From Deltaproteobacteria bacterium (GTDB taxonomy: Bacteria; Desulfobacterota; DSM-4660; Desulfatiglandales; HGW-15), in assembly GCA_020060215.1 (NCBI GenBank), contig JAGVAP010000088.1, forward strand, positions 48,482 to 112,481: a DNA stretch of 64,000 nucleotides, written 5' to 3'. Both the position numbers and the translations under genes were made by a program. The notes beneath the pieces are model-generated. The model was not told the DNA's origin. It ran no database searches and was given only the letters and a program-made list of their open reading frames with translations. How positions within the stretch are numbered: the first letter of the stretch is position 1; the number at the start of each line of letters is the position of its first letter. Positions 26,527 through 33,958 of this stretch are shown here, one piece after another.

Positions 26527-27669
26527 ATGAAAGTCCTCCTCCTACTGCTCTTCTGGACCCTGTGGTTCTTCAACTTCTCCTCCCGGACGATCCTCTCCCC
26601 GCTTCTGCCCCTTTTCGAGAAAGAGCTGGGGATCAGCCATACCCTGGCCGGAAGCCTGTCCTTTTTTTTCTCGGCGGGGTATACGCTGTCCCTGGTCGTG
26701 GCCGGGTGGGTCGTCGACCGTGTGGGACCGAAGAAGGCCATCGCGGCCGCCGCCTTCTTCTTCGTCCTCTCTCTCGTCGTGATCCGGTTCGGGAGCTCTT
26801 ACGGGTACATCGCAACCGTATCGTTTCTCATGGGCGTCGGACCGGGGCTCTATCTCCCCAGCGCGGTCCCGCTTCTCACGTCCGTGTTCAGGCCCGAGAG
26901 CTGGGGAAAGGCCTTTGCCGTTCACGAGACCGCCCCCACTTTCACCTTTCTCTCCATTCCTCTCCTGTTGGCCCTTTCCCTCCACTACTTCAACTGGAAG
27001 GATTTTCTCCTCGTCTTCGCAGGGGCATGCCTGGTGGCGACCTGCGTCTTCATGATCTTCGCCCCTTCCTCGCCTTTGACGACGGGAAAGAGGGTGGGGT
27101 TCACCCGTGTCTTTCGCATGAAGACCTTCTGGATCATCTCCTTCGTATGGAGCGCCGCCGGCGCTTCCGTCATGGCCATCTTCACCATCATGCCTCTGGT
27201 GCTCGTCAGCGACCGGGGCATGAGCCCGGAGCGCGCCAACGCGCTCCTCGGGATCTCGAGGGTCGGCGCCCTGGTCGCAACCTTCCTGGTCGGTTTCCTG
27301 GTGGACCGCTACGGCCCGCGGAGGATGCTGCTCCTCTCCCTGCTCCTGACCGGCATCACCACCATGTGGATTGCGATTCCGCAGCCCCTTTTCCTGCTCA
27401 TGGTCGCCCTCAACCTCCAGGCGGCCTTCTCCCTCATCTTCTTCCCGATAGGCCTGGTGGCGATCTCGAGGATCACGGACCCCCGGGAGAGGAGTCATTT
27501 CACCGGGGGAGTCGGCGCGCTCAGCGTGATCACCGGCGGAGGGATCGCCCCGCTCGCCCTGGGAGCGGCCGGAGACTACTGGTCCTTCGAAGGGGGCATC
27601 TTCCTCCTGGGGGTTGTCGCGGTACTATCCTGCCTCTTCTTCATCCCCCTCCGCGATCTGAAGAAGTAA
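26527..27669 (+). CDS. Major facilitator superfamily transporter
   Basis: 380 residues, about 12 membrane segments. The loop between helices 2 and 3 reads GWVVDRVGPKK, and its second-half counterpart is GFLVDRYGPRR, the MFS motif A in both halves. Substrate cannot be inferred; the proteins it resembles are annotated as nitrate/nitrite, cyanate or sugar-acid porters. It follows the OPT gene on the same strand and has no ribosome-binding site, consistent with leaderless initiation. Confidence 0.85.
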   Translation: MKVLLLLLFWTLWFFNFSSRTILSPLLPLFEKELGISHTLAGSLSFFFSAGYTLSLVVAGWVVDRVGPKKAIAAAAFFFVLSLVVIRFGSSYGYIATVSFLMGVGPGLYLPSAVPLLTSVFRPESWGKAFAVHETAPTFTFLSIPLLLALSLHYFNWKDFLLVFAGACLVATCVFMIFAPSSPLTTGKRVGFTRVFRMKTFWIISFVWSAAGASVMAIFTIMPLVLVSDRGMSPERANALLGISRVGALVATFLVGFLVDRYGPRRMLLLSLLLTGITTMWIAIPQPLFLLMVALNLQAAFSLIFFPIGLVAISRITDPRERSHFTGGVGALSVITGGGIAPLALGAAGDYWSFEGGIFLLGVVAVLSCLFFIPLRDLKK

Positions 27670-27710
27670 ATGTATTCTGGATGCCGGCGCGCCCGGCGCT
27701 CAGGAACGAG

Positions 27711-27806
27711 GCAGTCCCCCTTCTGTATGGGTGGACCGAAGGGGGCCACCTGAGATCAATTCATGGGACTTCCCCCTTTTCTCAAGGGGGACCGAGGAGG
27801 ATTTGC
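27711..27806. repeat. Repeat family C ('cccccttttct...aagggggaccgag')
   Basis: Two related stems lie here: CAGTCCCCCTT..GAAGGGGGCC (27711-27747) and CTTCCCCCTTTTCTCAAGGG GGACCGAGGAGGATTTGCC (27769-27806). A close relative lies at 53328-53372. The stem is formed by CCCCCTTTT and AAAGGGGG arms. It is a dispersed intergenic palindrome. Confidence 0.65.
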
Positions 27807-27869
27807 CCATTCCATCTCAGGCCTTATGTTCTTTCATGTGACCCATATCGGACAGCACGGAGGAAGACC

Positions 27870-28277
27870 ATGAAGAGGACCCAACTTTTTTCGATTTTGC
27901 TCCTATTGGCGGCCTCGGCGCCCTGCCTTGCGGCGGCCCAGGAGCGGCCCAGTGTGGGAGGATTCGAGCAGATCCCCCCGGGCGAGTTGCAGGAAGGAGA
28001 TATCGGCGCAGGGTGGGGGCACCGCTCCATGACCTATGGCATGATGAACCTCATGTCCGGGATGACCACCCAGGTCGCTTCCATCCTGCGAAGCGGCATG
28101 GCCACGCTGGAGATGATGAAAGAGCTGGCCCGGATCCTGGACCATATTGCGGAGATGCTGAACTACGCCCCCGCCTACATGATGGGAACCAAGAAGGTGG
28201 ATTCCGAGATGGTGAGAGAGATGCAGGAGATGCTCAAAGATCTGGAAAAGATGCGCAAAGAAATCCGCAGGGGGTAA
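27870..28277 (+). CDS. Small exported protein of unknown function
   Basis: 135 residues with a signal peptide (MKRTQLFSILLLLAASAPCLAAA), probably cut before QERPS. The mature part is Met-rich and helical (YGMMNLMSGMTTQ, MATLEMMKELARILDHIAEM, EMVREMQEMLKDLEKMRKEI), suggesting a periplasmic coiled coil. The many Met residues could bind Cu(I), or simply reflect helix packing; this is speculation. GGAGGA precedes the ATG. No family recognised. Confidence 0.7.
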   Translation: MKRTQLFSILLLLAASAPCLAAAQERPSVGGFEQIPPGELQEGDIGAGWGHRSMTYGMMNLMSGMTTQVASILRSGMATLEMMKELARILDHIAEMLNYAPAYMMGTKKVDSEMVREMQEMLKDLEKMRKEIRRG

Positions 28278-28345
28278 GAACCGGGGGGATGTCTGCTTCT
28301 CCCCGGCAGTCTCCTTTGTGTCTTGTAGTGGGGAGGGGTGAAGGA

Positions 28346-29065
28346 TCAGTGCCCTGAAAAAACCGGGGCTTCCTCGAACATCCTGTGCCAGTCGGAATAC
28401 GGCAGGACATAGTTGTAGCCGCATACCCATCGGATCCCTCTCGCCTCCCCCAGCCTCTCACGGAGCCTGCTTCCGCCGTCCATGGTTTCGCCCACCGGTC
28501 CGTACGGGTTGTAGACCATCCGATCTCCTTCGACAAACACGTAATCGCATGCAAAGAGGCAATCGTCGAAGAAGTAGACGGTGAACCCGGGAGTATGTCC
28601 GCCGATCGGATAGGCCTCGATCCCGTCCTCGGACCATTCTCCTTCGAAAAGGCTGTCGAAAGGGAAGGATTGGGTGATCTTGGGCTTCGAATCCAGGAGG
28701 TGGATCCGCACCTCCGCCCCAAAGAGCTCGCGGTACTGATTGGAGGCCCCCAGAAAATGATGATGAGTAAAGGTGATGAGCGAGACGGGCTGCACCTTTC
28801 GATCGAAACAGGACGGGCAATCGATCATGACGACCTTTCCGGCCGTCTCCAGGCGGTAAGCGGCATGTTCGAACCCCAGGGACGGCGTGGAGTTCAGGCG
28901 GCTGACGCTCCGGGTCACGGGAGAGGCCTGCACCTCGTAGCGTGCGGAGCACTGGTCGGAGGTCAGGAAGGTCCTGCTGGCCGCCCCGCAGAAGGGGCAG
29001 CGATCCGGTCTGTACCCGACCATGTTGAAACCGCAAACCGTGCATACGTACTGAGCCTCCGGCAC
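28346..29065 (-). CDS. Rubredoxin-like / metallo-beta-lactamase fold fusion
   Basis: 239 residues. The N-terminal 40 residues form a rubredoxin-like zinc/iron ribbon (YVCTVCGFNMVG..RCPFCGA). The rest is a metallo-beta-lactamase fold: THHHFLGASNQ in place of the usual HxHxDH, GGHTPGFTVYF with a metal His, and FACDYVF. The motif HHHFLGASN lacks the common Asp, so the metal site differs from classical hydrolases. Start is GTG at 29065 with GGAGGGG upstream. Fusions of this kind are known in anaerobes for oxidative or nitrosative stress and thiol chemistry; the exact role is unknown. Confidence 0.75.
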   Translation of the reverse strand: MPEAQYVCTVCGFNMVGYRPDRCPFCGAASRTFLTSDQCSARYEVQASPVTRSVSRLNSTPSLGFEHAAYRLETAGKVVMIDCPSCFDRKVQPVSLITFTHHHFLGASNQYRELFGAEVRIHLLDSKPKITQSFPFDSLFEGEWSEDGIEAYPIGGHTPGFTVYFFDDCLFACDYVFVEGDRMVYNPYGPVGETMDGGSRLRERLGEARGIRWVCGYNYVLPYSDWHRMFEEAPVFSGH

Positions 29066-29413
29066 CGCCCCACCCCTCCAGCGTTTTTGAAACACAGTGT
29101 AAAGGCGGGAGAGGGCGCGGGAAATAAGGTCCGATCCGTATGAGGTAAGGGAAAAGGATGTATTCTGATCCACAATGCCCGCTCGTCCGTGTACATCACC
29201 GAACGAAAATACACCTGATCCTCCCCCCCAAATAATGGAGGGAACGTACTCCTTTTCACACCTGTGCTGCCTATAGAAGGTTCTAAATGGCAGGTGCGGC
29301 GTATGAGCAGAACTCGTTTGTCGAAGGTGGAGGGACCTGAACCCATCAGAACCGGTTGGAAGAAGGATCGATATGTACCCCGGCCCGACCACACTTCCGG
29401 CAAGGAGGGCCAC
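29066..29413. other. 348-base gap
   Basis: Between the minus-strand rubredoxin fusion and the plus-strand 24-codon frame. Open frames exist on both strands but have no ribosome-binding site or recognisable sequence. A TATAGA (29272-29277, plus) might be part of a promoter for the short frame, but no matching -35 is seen. Confidence 0.4.
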
Positions 29414-29488
29414 ATGAAAACCATCTGCGCACTGGTCTTTGTCGCCTCCGTTCTGTACATCCTGCTCATCCTACTGAAGTTCACGTAG
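29414..29488 (+). CDS. 24-residue membrane microprotein
   Basis: A 24-codon frame starting with ATG 6 bases after a GGAGG. The peptide begins MKTICALVFVASVLYI and ends LLILLKFT: a Lys at the N-terminus, one hydrophobic helix of about 19 residues and a short polar end. Size and pattern resemble KdpF and other single-helix regulators of membrane complexes. No kdp genes are nearby, so no partner is apparent. The frame remains open upstream to 29264, but that part looks non-coding. It ends 10 bases before the end of the convergent radical SAM gene. Confidence 0.45.
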   Translation: MKTICALVFVASVLYILLILLKFT

Positions 29489-29497
29489 ACCGGAGGG

Positions 29498-30768
29498 TCA
29501 TGTAGAGGTTCGATTTCCCCTGCAGATCTTATGGAAAATATAGTATTCGACGGACTGCTCACCGAAAATCACTTTCAGCCCAAGCTCTTCGCAAGCCAGC
29601 ATGAGTCGAAACAGCCTCATGGACGTATTCTGATGGGGCCGCTTTTTCGCGAAGTGAATTCGGAAGCGGGCGTCGGCATGAAAGGATACACATTCACCGC
29701 ATCCAGGTAAGGTCTGTGGTTCACCAGGAATCCGATCGTCTGGTCAAAATCCGCTGTTCCCTCCCCGGGGGCACCCACGACCAGGGAAGGCACGGGCAGA
29801 ATTCCGTTGGAATGCAGTCTTCTTATGAAATTGGACATCTGCCTGGAAGTGATCCCCTTGTCGATCGCACTGAGCACCCTATCGCTTCCGGACTCCAAGC
29901 CGAAGTATATCGCTCTACACCCCGCCCTCCACAACGCCTTTATCTTCTTCTCGGACAGATCAGCCCTGGACTGCGCGCACCACGGCTTCTTCCATCTCTC
30001 GACACTGCTGCAGAACTCGGTCAAGTTACGACCATGGACTGAGTGATCCCTGCAGACGAGCGCCCTCGGATCATATCCGTCCATGAGCACCTCCAGTTCC
30101 TTGGCAGCGGCCCTGGCAGACCTCTCGAGATACATCGAGTTCCATCCACGAGAAAGGGAGCAGAACCTGCACCTTCCCCAAGCGCACCCGTGCTTCAGCG
30201 TGAATGGGAGCAGGTCGAACAAGTACTTTTCCCGGTGCGCATAGATCGGGTGAGGCAAAAGGTCATAGTTGACCGGTTCGGATGTCCCTTTCAGTGAAAA
30301 AAGATCGTTCAGGTGCGCAATCCGGATTCCGTGTTTCTTCAACTCCTCTTCATCCGTCCATGAACCCAGGGAGTTGCCGAAGAACAACACCATGGTCTCA
30401 GGAGAAACCGCTTCAACGGCACGAGAGAGCCTTATCACGGCCTGCGCAGGGACCATCGGGAACCAGGAGGGCGGGGTCACGTAAACCAGAGAAAACCGCT
30501 CCCAGGGGACTGCCGAATAATGGCTGTCGATCTGGGCCTCGACGCCTTCGTAAAAGGGAGTGAGATGCGCATCCGAAACCACCCGGGACTCGTCCATGAA
30601 CTGCAGGATGGGCTTGAGCTTTGCCTGGTTTGTGAACTGCAATTCTGCGTTGAGATCAAGGACTTCCAAATCATACCTACCCGCCAGGATGGCGGCTCCA
30701 TACCCCAGGAAACAGCTGGGGTGAAGGGGCAGATGGGGAAGACAAGGGGTTACAAGAGCGGCTTTCAT
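29498..30768 (-). CDS. Radical SAM protein with B12-binding-like N-domain (frameshifted C-terminus)
   Basis: The intact frame encodes 383 residues and ends at 29617. Residues 1-170 resemble the Rossmann domain of cobalamin-type radical SAM enzymes (PCLPHLPLHPSCFLGYGAAILAG), but no DxHxxG cobalamin histidine is seen. The FeS motif is GCAWGRCRFC (Cys195, 200, 203), a CX4CX2C form found in this group. It continues with YFGLESGSDRVL and VVGAPGE. After FMPTPASEF the frame stops, while the -1 frame continues for about 50 good residues (SMRLFRLMLACEELGLKVIF) to a TGA at 29498. One extra A in the A5 run (29643-29647) would join them. It is the last gene of the peptide-modification cluster. Confidence 0.75.
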
Positions 30769-30784
30769 TCCTTTGGACAGCGAG

Positions 30785-32125
30785 CTAAAGTGCCCTGTCT
30801 CTGCAATCCGACCCGGAGCGGATCGTTGTGCGGTTCACGTTCTCAACAAATCGCTTCCATTTGTCCCCGTCGATCATGAATTCGGCGATCTTGAGCAATG
30901 TAGTCTCTGCGGCCGCGCGGATGATGACACACAGGCTTTCGCGTGGAGCCCCCAAGGTCCCGGACGCAAAAGAGGTATCCCCATAACACGGGGAGCACAG
31001 TTTTCTGGCCCAACACCTGACGCACTTGGAGAAACTCTCTTTGGAGCTCCGACGCATCAGCGCAGCCACTTTTCTGAAGTTCCTGCCCGGGAAGTCTGCG
31101 TCATGGACGTTTCCCATATAGAAGCGGTCGCTCATCAGGGTATGGCAGGGAAAGACCTTTCCCGAGCAGTCCACGGTAATCGTATTGAACCCGGCGCCGC
31201 AGAAATGGGTCTTGCCCTTCCTGGAAATGATCGTCTCCAGGATATCCACCCAGTAAGTGAGTCTCATCGGGGAATCGGTTAACCAGCTGTCCATGATCCT
31301 TTCCGTCGAGGCCGCATAGGTTTTTTCAAGGTGGGCGAGGGAATCCCTGTCCAGTCCTGGAGATCCCCCGATAGCTGGCTTCAAGCAGATATCCCCGGCA
31401 CTGAAACGGCTGAGAAAACGGTAGGTCGACTCGATCGTCTCCTTTTCGTCCGTATGCCTATCCGTGAATACGGCCTCGATTCTGACCCCCAAGCCCGCCT
31501 TCCGAAGCCGATCGATGTTCTTTTTGACGATGTCATATGTCCCCGATCCGGACGGAAACCGCCGCTGCCGGTCATTCACGTGCCGAGGCCCGTCCAGGCT
31601 CACGGTGACCGAGAAATCATGCGCCTTGAAAAAATCGATCGCACGCTGATCGACCAGTGTCCCATTTGTGGTGATTGCGAAAGCCGGCCTCTGCGCGCGA
31701 TGGTCCACGCAGTACCTTTCACCGCTCTTCGCCGCCTCCCTGATGGCGGCAAAACCCAGTAGGGGCTCTCCCCCAAGGAACTGCACCCATGGCGTTCCCG
31801 GTGCAGCGCTGAACACCTTCTCAATCGCAGCGGAGGCCGTGGCCGGATTCATGACCTGCTCGTCCGGGCGTGAGCCCATGTATGCCTCGGCGAAACAGTA
31901 GGAACATTTCAGATTGCACGTTTGTGCCGTCAAAAGGACCAGGCCGGTGATCCCTGGCGGGCTGTTGTCGATGCAGTCATCCGCAAGAGGCTCCGGTGCT
32001 CTCTCCGAATCAATCGCCTCATCCATCGGTAGAGCATCCGCAACCCGCTCCGGGAGCGGGTATAGATAGAGTGATTCTGTGCTAAATGCGACGCTATGGT
32101 GATCGGACTTGAAGATTTTGACCAT
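30785..32125 (-). CDS. Radical SAM/SPASM peptide maturase
   Basis: 446 residues. The radical SAM cluster motif is CNLKCSYC (Cys70, 74, 77) followed by GGEPLL and the strand TTNGTL and SLDGP. A SPASM domain for additional FeS clusters occupies the C-terminal third (CGAGFNTITVDCSGKVFPC, then FSKCVRCWARKLCSPCYGD and a terminal Cys). This architecture is typical of enzymes that crosslink or otherwise modify ribosomal peptides and of sulfatase maturases; nearby genes favour a peptide. The N-terminal 60 residues may hold a peptide-recognition element. Start ATG at 32125 has GAGG 6 bases upstream. 16 bases separate it from the next radical SAM gene. Confidence 0.88.
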   Translation of the reverse strand: MVKIFKSDHHSVAFSTESLYLYPLPERVADALPMDEAIDSERAPEPLADDCIDNSPPGITGLVLLTAQTCNLKCSYCFAEAYMGSRPDEQVMNPATASAAIEKVFSAAPGTPWVQFLGGEPLLGFAAIREAAKSGERYCVDHRAQRPAFAITTNGTLVDQRAIDFFKAHDFSVTVSLDGPRHVNDRQRRFPSGSGTYDIVKKNIDRLRKAGLGVRIEAVFTDRHTDEKETIESTYRFLSRFSAGDICLKPAIGGSPGLDRDSLAHLEKTYAASTERIMDSWLTDSPMRLTYWVDILETIISRKGKTHFCGAGFNTITVDCSGKVFPCHTLMSDRFYMGNVHDADFPGRNFRKVAALMRRSSKESFSKCVRCWARKLCSPCYGDTSFASGTLGAPRESLCVIIRAAAETTLLKIAEFMIDGDKWKRFVENVNRTTIRSGSDCRDRAL

Positions 32126-32465
32126 GAATCGCCTCGGGTGAAACGGCCCAGAAGGGAAATCGTTTGGGTCCTTGGGGCGAAATCGGTCCCGCGGCCGGGG
32201 CGGGTTTTCCTTGCGCACTCTTATATGAAAATTCAAAACGGATGCAAGATTCAGGATGCAGCATCTTGGATCCTGGATCCGTCGAATCGCCCGAGGACCG
32301 GATCCCAAGTTTCTCCATTTGATTAGACCGGCCGCCAGCCCGAGCGAACGCTCGTGAGCGAGTCATCCCCGAGTTCGACCCCCGCTCGAAGGGCGAGGGA
32401 ACGCGACGAGTGCAGGCGAGACGACCCGGCTTGCACCCCTTAGCATCATGTGCCTTGGTCTCAGA
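32126..32465 (-). other. 340-base intercistronic region after the candidate precursor gene
   Basis: No good coding frame. It holds a stem GTGCAGGC/GCTTGCAC (32410-32436, 11-base loop), a second stem CGAGCGTTCGCTCG-like around 32341-32360, and a GGATCCTGGATCC-type repeat at 32241-32280. No T-run follows the first stem. In RiPP operons a stem directly after the precursor gene often limits read-through into enzyme genes; here that is inference. Confidence 0.45.
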
Positions 32466-32750
32466 TCAGTATCCTTTGTCCCTACCGTGGTTGCAGGGGG
32501 GTTTGCCGTGTCCTTCGGTGGTCAGTTGATCCCACTTGTTCTTGGCCTTCAATATATCCTCGCAATCGCCCTTGGGTATCCCGGTGTACCCCTTTGTATC
32601 GAAAAATGTATATAATTCTTCAGCGGTTTTTTGGAGAAGGAAATCCTGGGTCAGTTTCTTATCCTTTTCTGCCGCCAGTATGAAGCTGATGAAATCCTTT
32701 GGCCTCCTGCTGCCACTTGACCTTTTCGGTGCAGTCTTCTTGGTAGCCAT
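32466..32750 (-). CDS. Candidate RiPP precursor with Nif11-like leader
   Basis: 94 residues, strong ribosome-binding site (AAGGAGAG) before MATKKTAPKR. A basic, Ser-rich N-terminus is followed by an amphipathic helical section (KDFISFILAAEKDKKLTQDF, TAEELYTFFDTKGYTGI) whose spacing, FxxxxxxDxxLxxx..xTxEELxxxxxxxGY, resembles Nif11-type leaders. The last 19 residues (LTTEGHGKPPCNHGRDKGY) are Gly/His/Pro-rich with a single Cys and would be the core. No double-Gly cleavage site is present. It lies 29 bases after one radical SAM gene and upstream of two more, and is the only short gene inside the cluster. The leader assignment is by eye, so an unrelated small protein remains possible. Confidence 0.55.
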   Translation of the reverse strand: MATKKTAPKRSSGSRRPKDFISFILAAEKDKKLTQDFLLQKTAEELYTFFDTKGYTGIPKGDCEDILKAKNKWDQLTTEGHGKPPCNHGRDKGY

Positions 32751-32779
32751 GCTTCTCTCCTTTCCTTTTTCTCTGAGGG

Positions 32780-33958
32780 TTACAGATCACTGAGTACGCC
32801 TGTTCCCGAACAGTGTTCCACCACCTTTTCCGTTACGGGTCCTCCTTTGCTCTTCCTCCGCCGAAGTCTTTCCATGGCCCTCGTCTTCTTTTCCCCCCCT
32901 GAACAGTCCCCTCCTTTTTCCCCCAGGATCGTATCCAGGACGCGTCTGCAGTAAAGCTCGTCGGCATGTACGTCCCTGTACGCCTCCGGGGGGCGGATCA
33001 TTCCGTTTTCTCTACAAAGCCCGGCATACCTGCACGCGGGACAGTGGACTTTGTCCGGTCCCACGGTGTTTCGATACACATCGGAGACCAGTACTCTCGG
33101 AATCATGCCGGGCGTGTATCTCCCCAGGCTGCTCCTGCCGGAGTGCACCACCCCCATATGCCGATCGGCCATGATCACCATGCACCCCTCTCTGTAAAGG
33201 GGAGGGACTCGGGGGATCCACGGCATCTCCAGGCCCCTGGAGACGACGTTGGCCAGAGGGTTCTTCTTCACGAGGGTTGGGCGCCCCCCGATGTTTAGGA
33301 GCGCAACCATTCGCACCAGTCGTATGAAGTCTTCCGGTTCGAGAAGCTCCTCCGCCAGGCCAAAAGCACCGTTCGCCATGCGAATGAGCTGAATGAGGAT
33401 GATGCTGTCGATTCCCGGATACTGCCTGTATATGTCATCTGCGAAACGGGGCAGCTCCGGGAGCAGGCTCTTCGTGACCGTCGTAAAAACGGTCAACTCG
33501 ATCCCCGCAGCAAGCGCGTTTTCAATCCCCCGCAGCGCCTTTCGATGTGTGCCCTTCCCCCGAATGCGCTCATGCAGGTGTTGCGGACCGTCCAGACTGA
33601 TCGACATCGAGAAACCGTTGTAGCCGGAGAGTCTCCTGCTGCTCCCCTTTGTAAGGAGGGTTCCATTGGTATTGAGGAAGATGGTCTCGTACCCTGCGTC
33701 CAATCCGCAGTCCAAGGCCTCGAACAGGCCTTCCCAAAGCAAGGGCTCGCCGCCGGAGATATGAAGGTGGCGGTACCCCGTTTCGTAACCTTCGAGAATG
33801 ATCTTCTTTGCGAGATCGACGGGGAGGGTTGCGCTCTTGGAGATGCCTGCACGAGCAAAGCAGTGCAGGCACGAGCTGTTGCAGCGCGTGGTCACCTCGA
33901 TCTCCAGGCATTCCCGGCCTACCCCGGGAAAGATCTCCTTTTTAGCGGGCATCATCAT
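32780..33958 (-). CDS. Radical SAM protein with C-terminal Cys cluster
   Basis: 392 residues. Radical SAM motif CNSSCLHC (Cys26, 30, 33), SGGEPLLWEGL, NTNGTLL and SLDGPQHLHERIRG. The C-terminal part has CMVIM.., HCPACRYAGLC and a later Cys (LYCRRVL), consistent with a SPASM or twitch domain. The tail is rich in Lys/Arg. ATG overlaps the stop of the isoprenoid-synthase-like gene (ATGA), so translation is coupled; two more in-frame ATGs follow directly. By family it installs or transfers a group on a peptide or cofactor; the substrate is inferred from the cluster. Confidence 0.87.
   Translation of the reverse strand: MMMPAKKEIFPGVGRECLEIEVTTRCNSSCLHCFARAGISKSATLPVDLAKKIILEGYETGYRHLHISGGEPLLWEGLFEALDCGLDAGYETIFLNTNGTLLTKGSSRRLSGYNGFSMSISLDGPQHLHERIRGKGTHRKALRGIENALAAGIELTVFTTVTKSLLPELPRFADDIYRQYPGIDSIILIQLIRMANGAFGLAEELLEPEDFIRLVRMVALLNIGGRPTLVKKNPLANVVSRGLEMPWIPRVPPLYREGCMVIMADRHMGVVHSGRSSLGRYTPGMIPRVLVSDVYRNTVGPDKVHCPACRYAGLCRENGMIRPPEAYRDVHADELYCRRVLDTILGEKGGDCSGGEKKTRAMERLRRRKSKGGPVTEKVVEHCSGTGVLSDL

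Noticed and set aside
29531..29710. 59-codon plus-strand frame with an ATG near the end of the radical SAM gene
   Set aside because: No ribosome-binding site; antisense to the frameshifted C-terminal part, which looks more like protein.
30785..33958. Assigning the radical SAM genes to PQQ, mycofactocin or SCIFF pathways
   Set aside because: The partner genes and precursor signatures of those pathways (PqqA/PqqD, MftA/MftB, Cys-rich SCIFF peptide) are absent.
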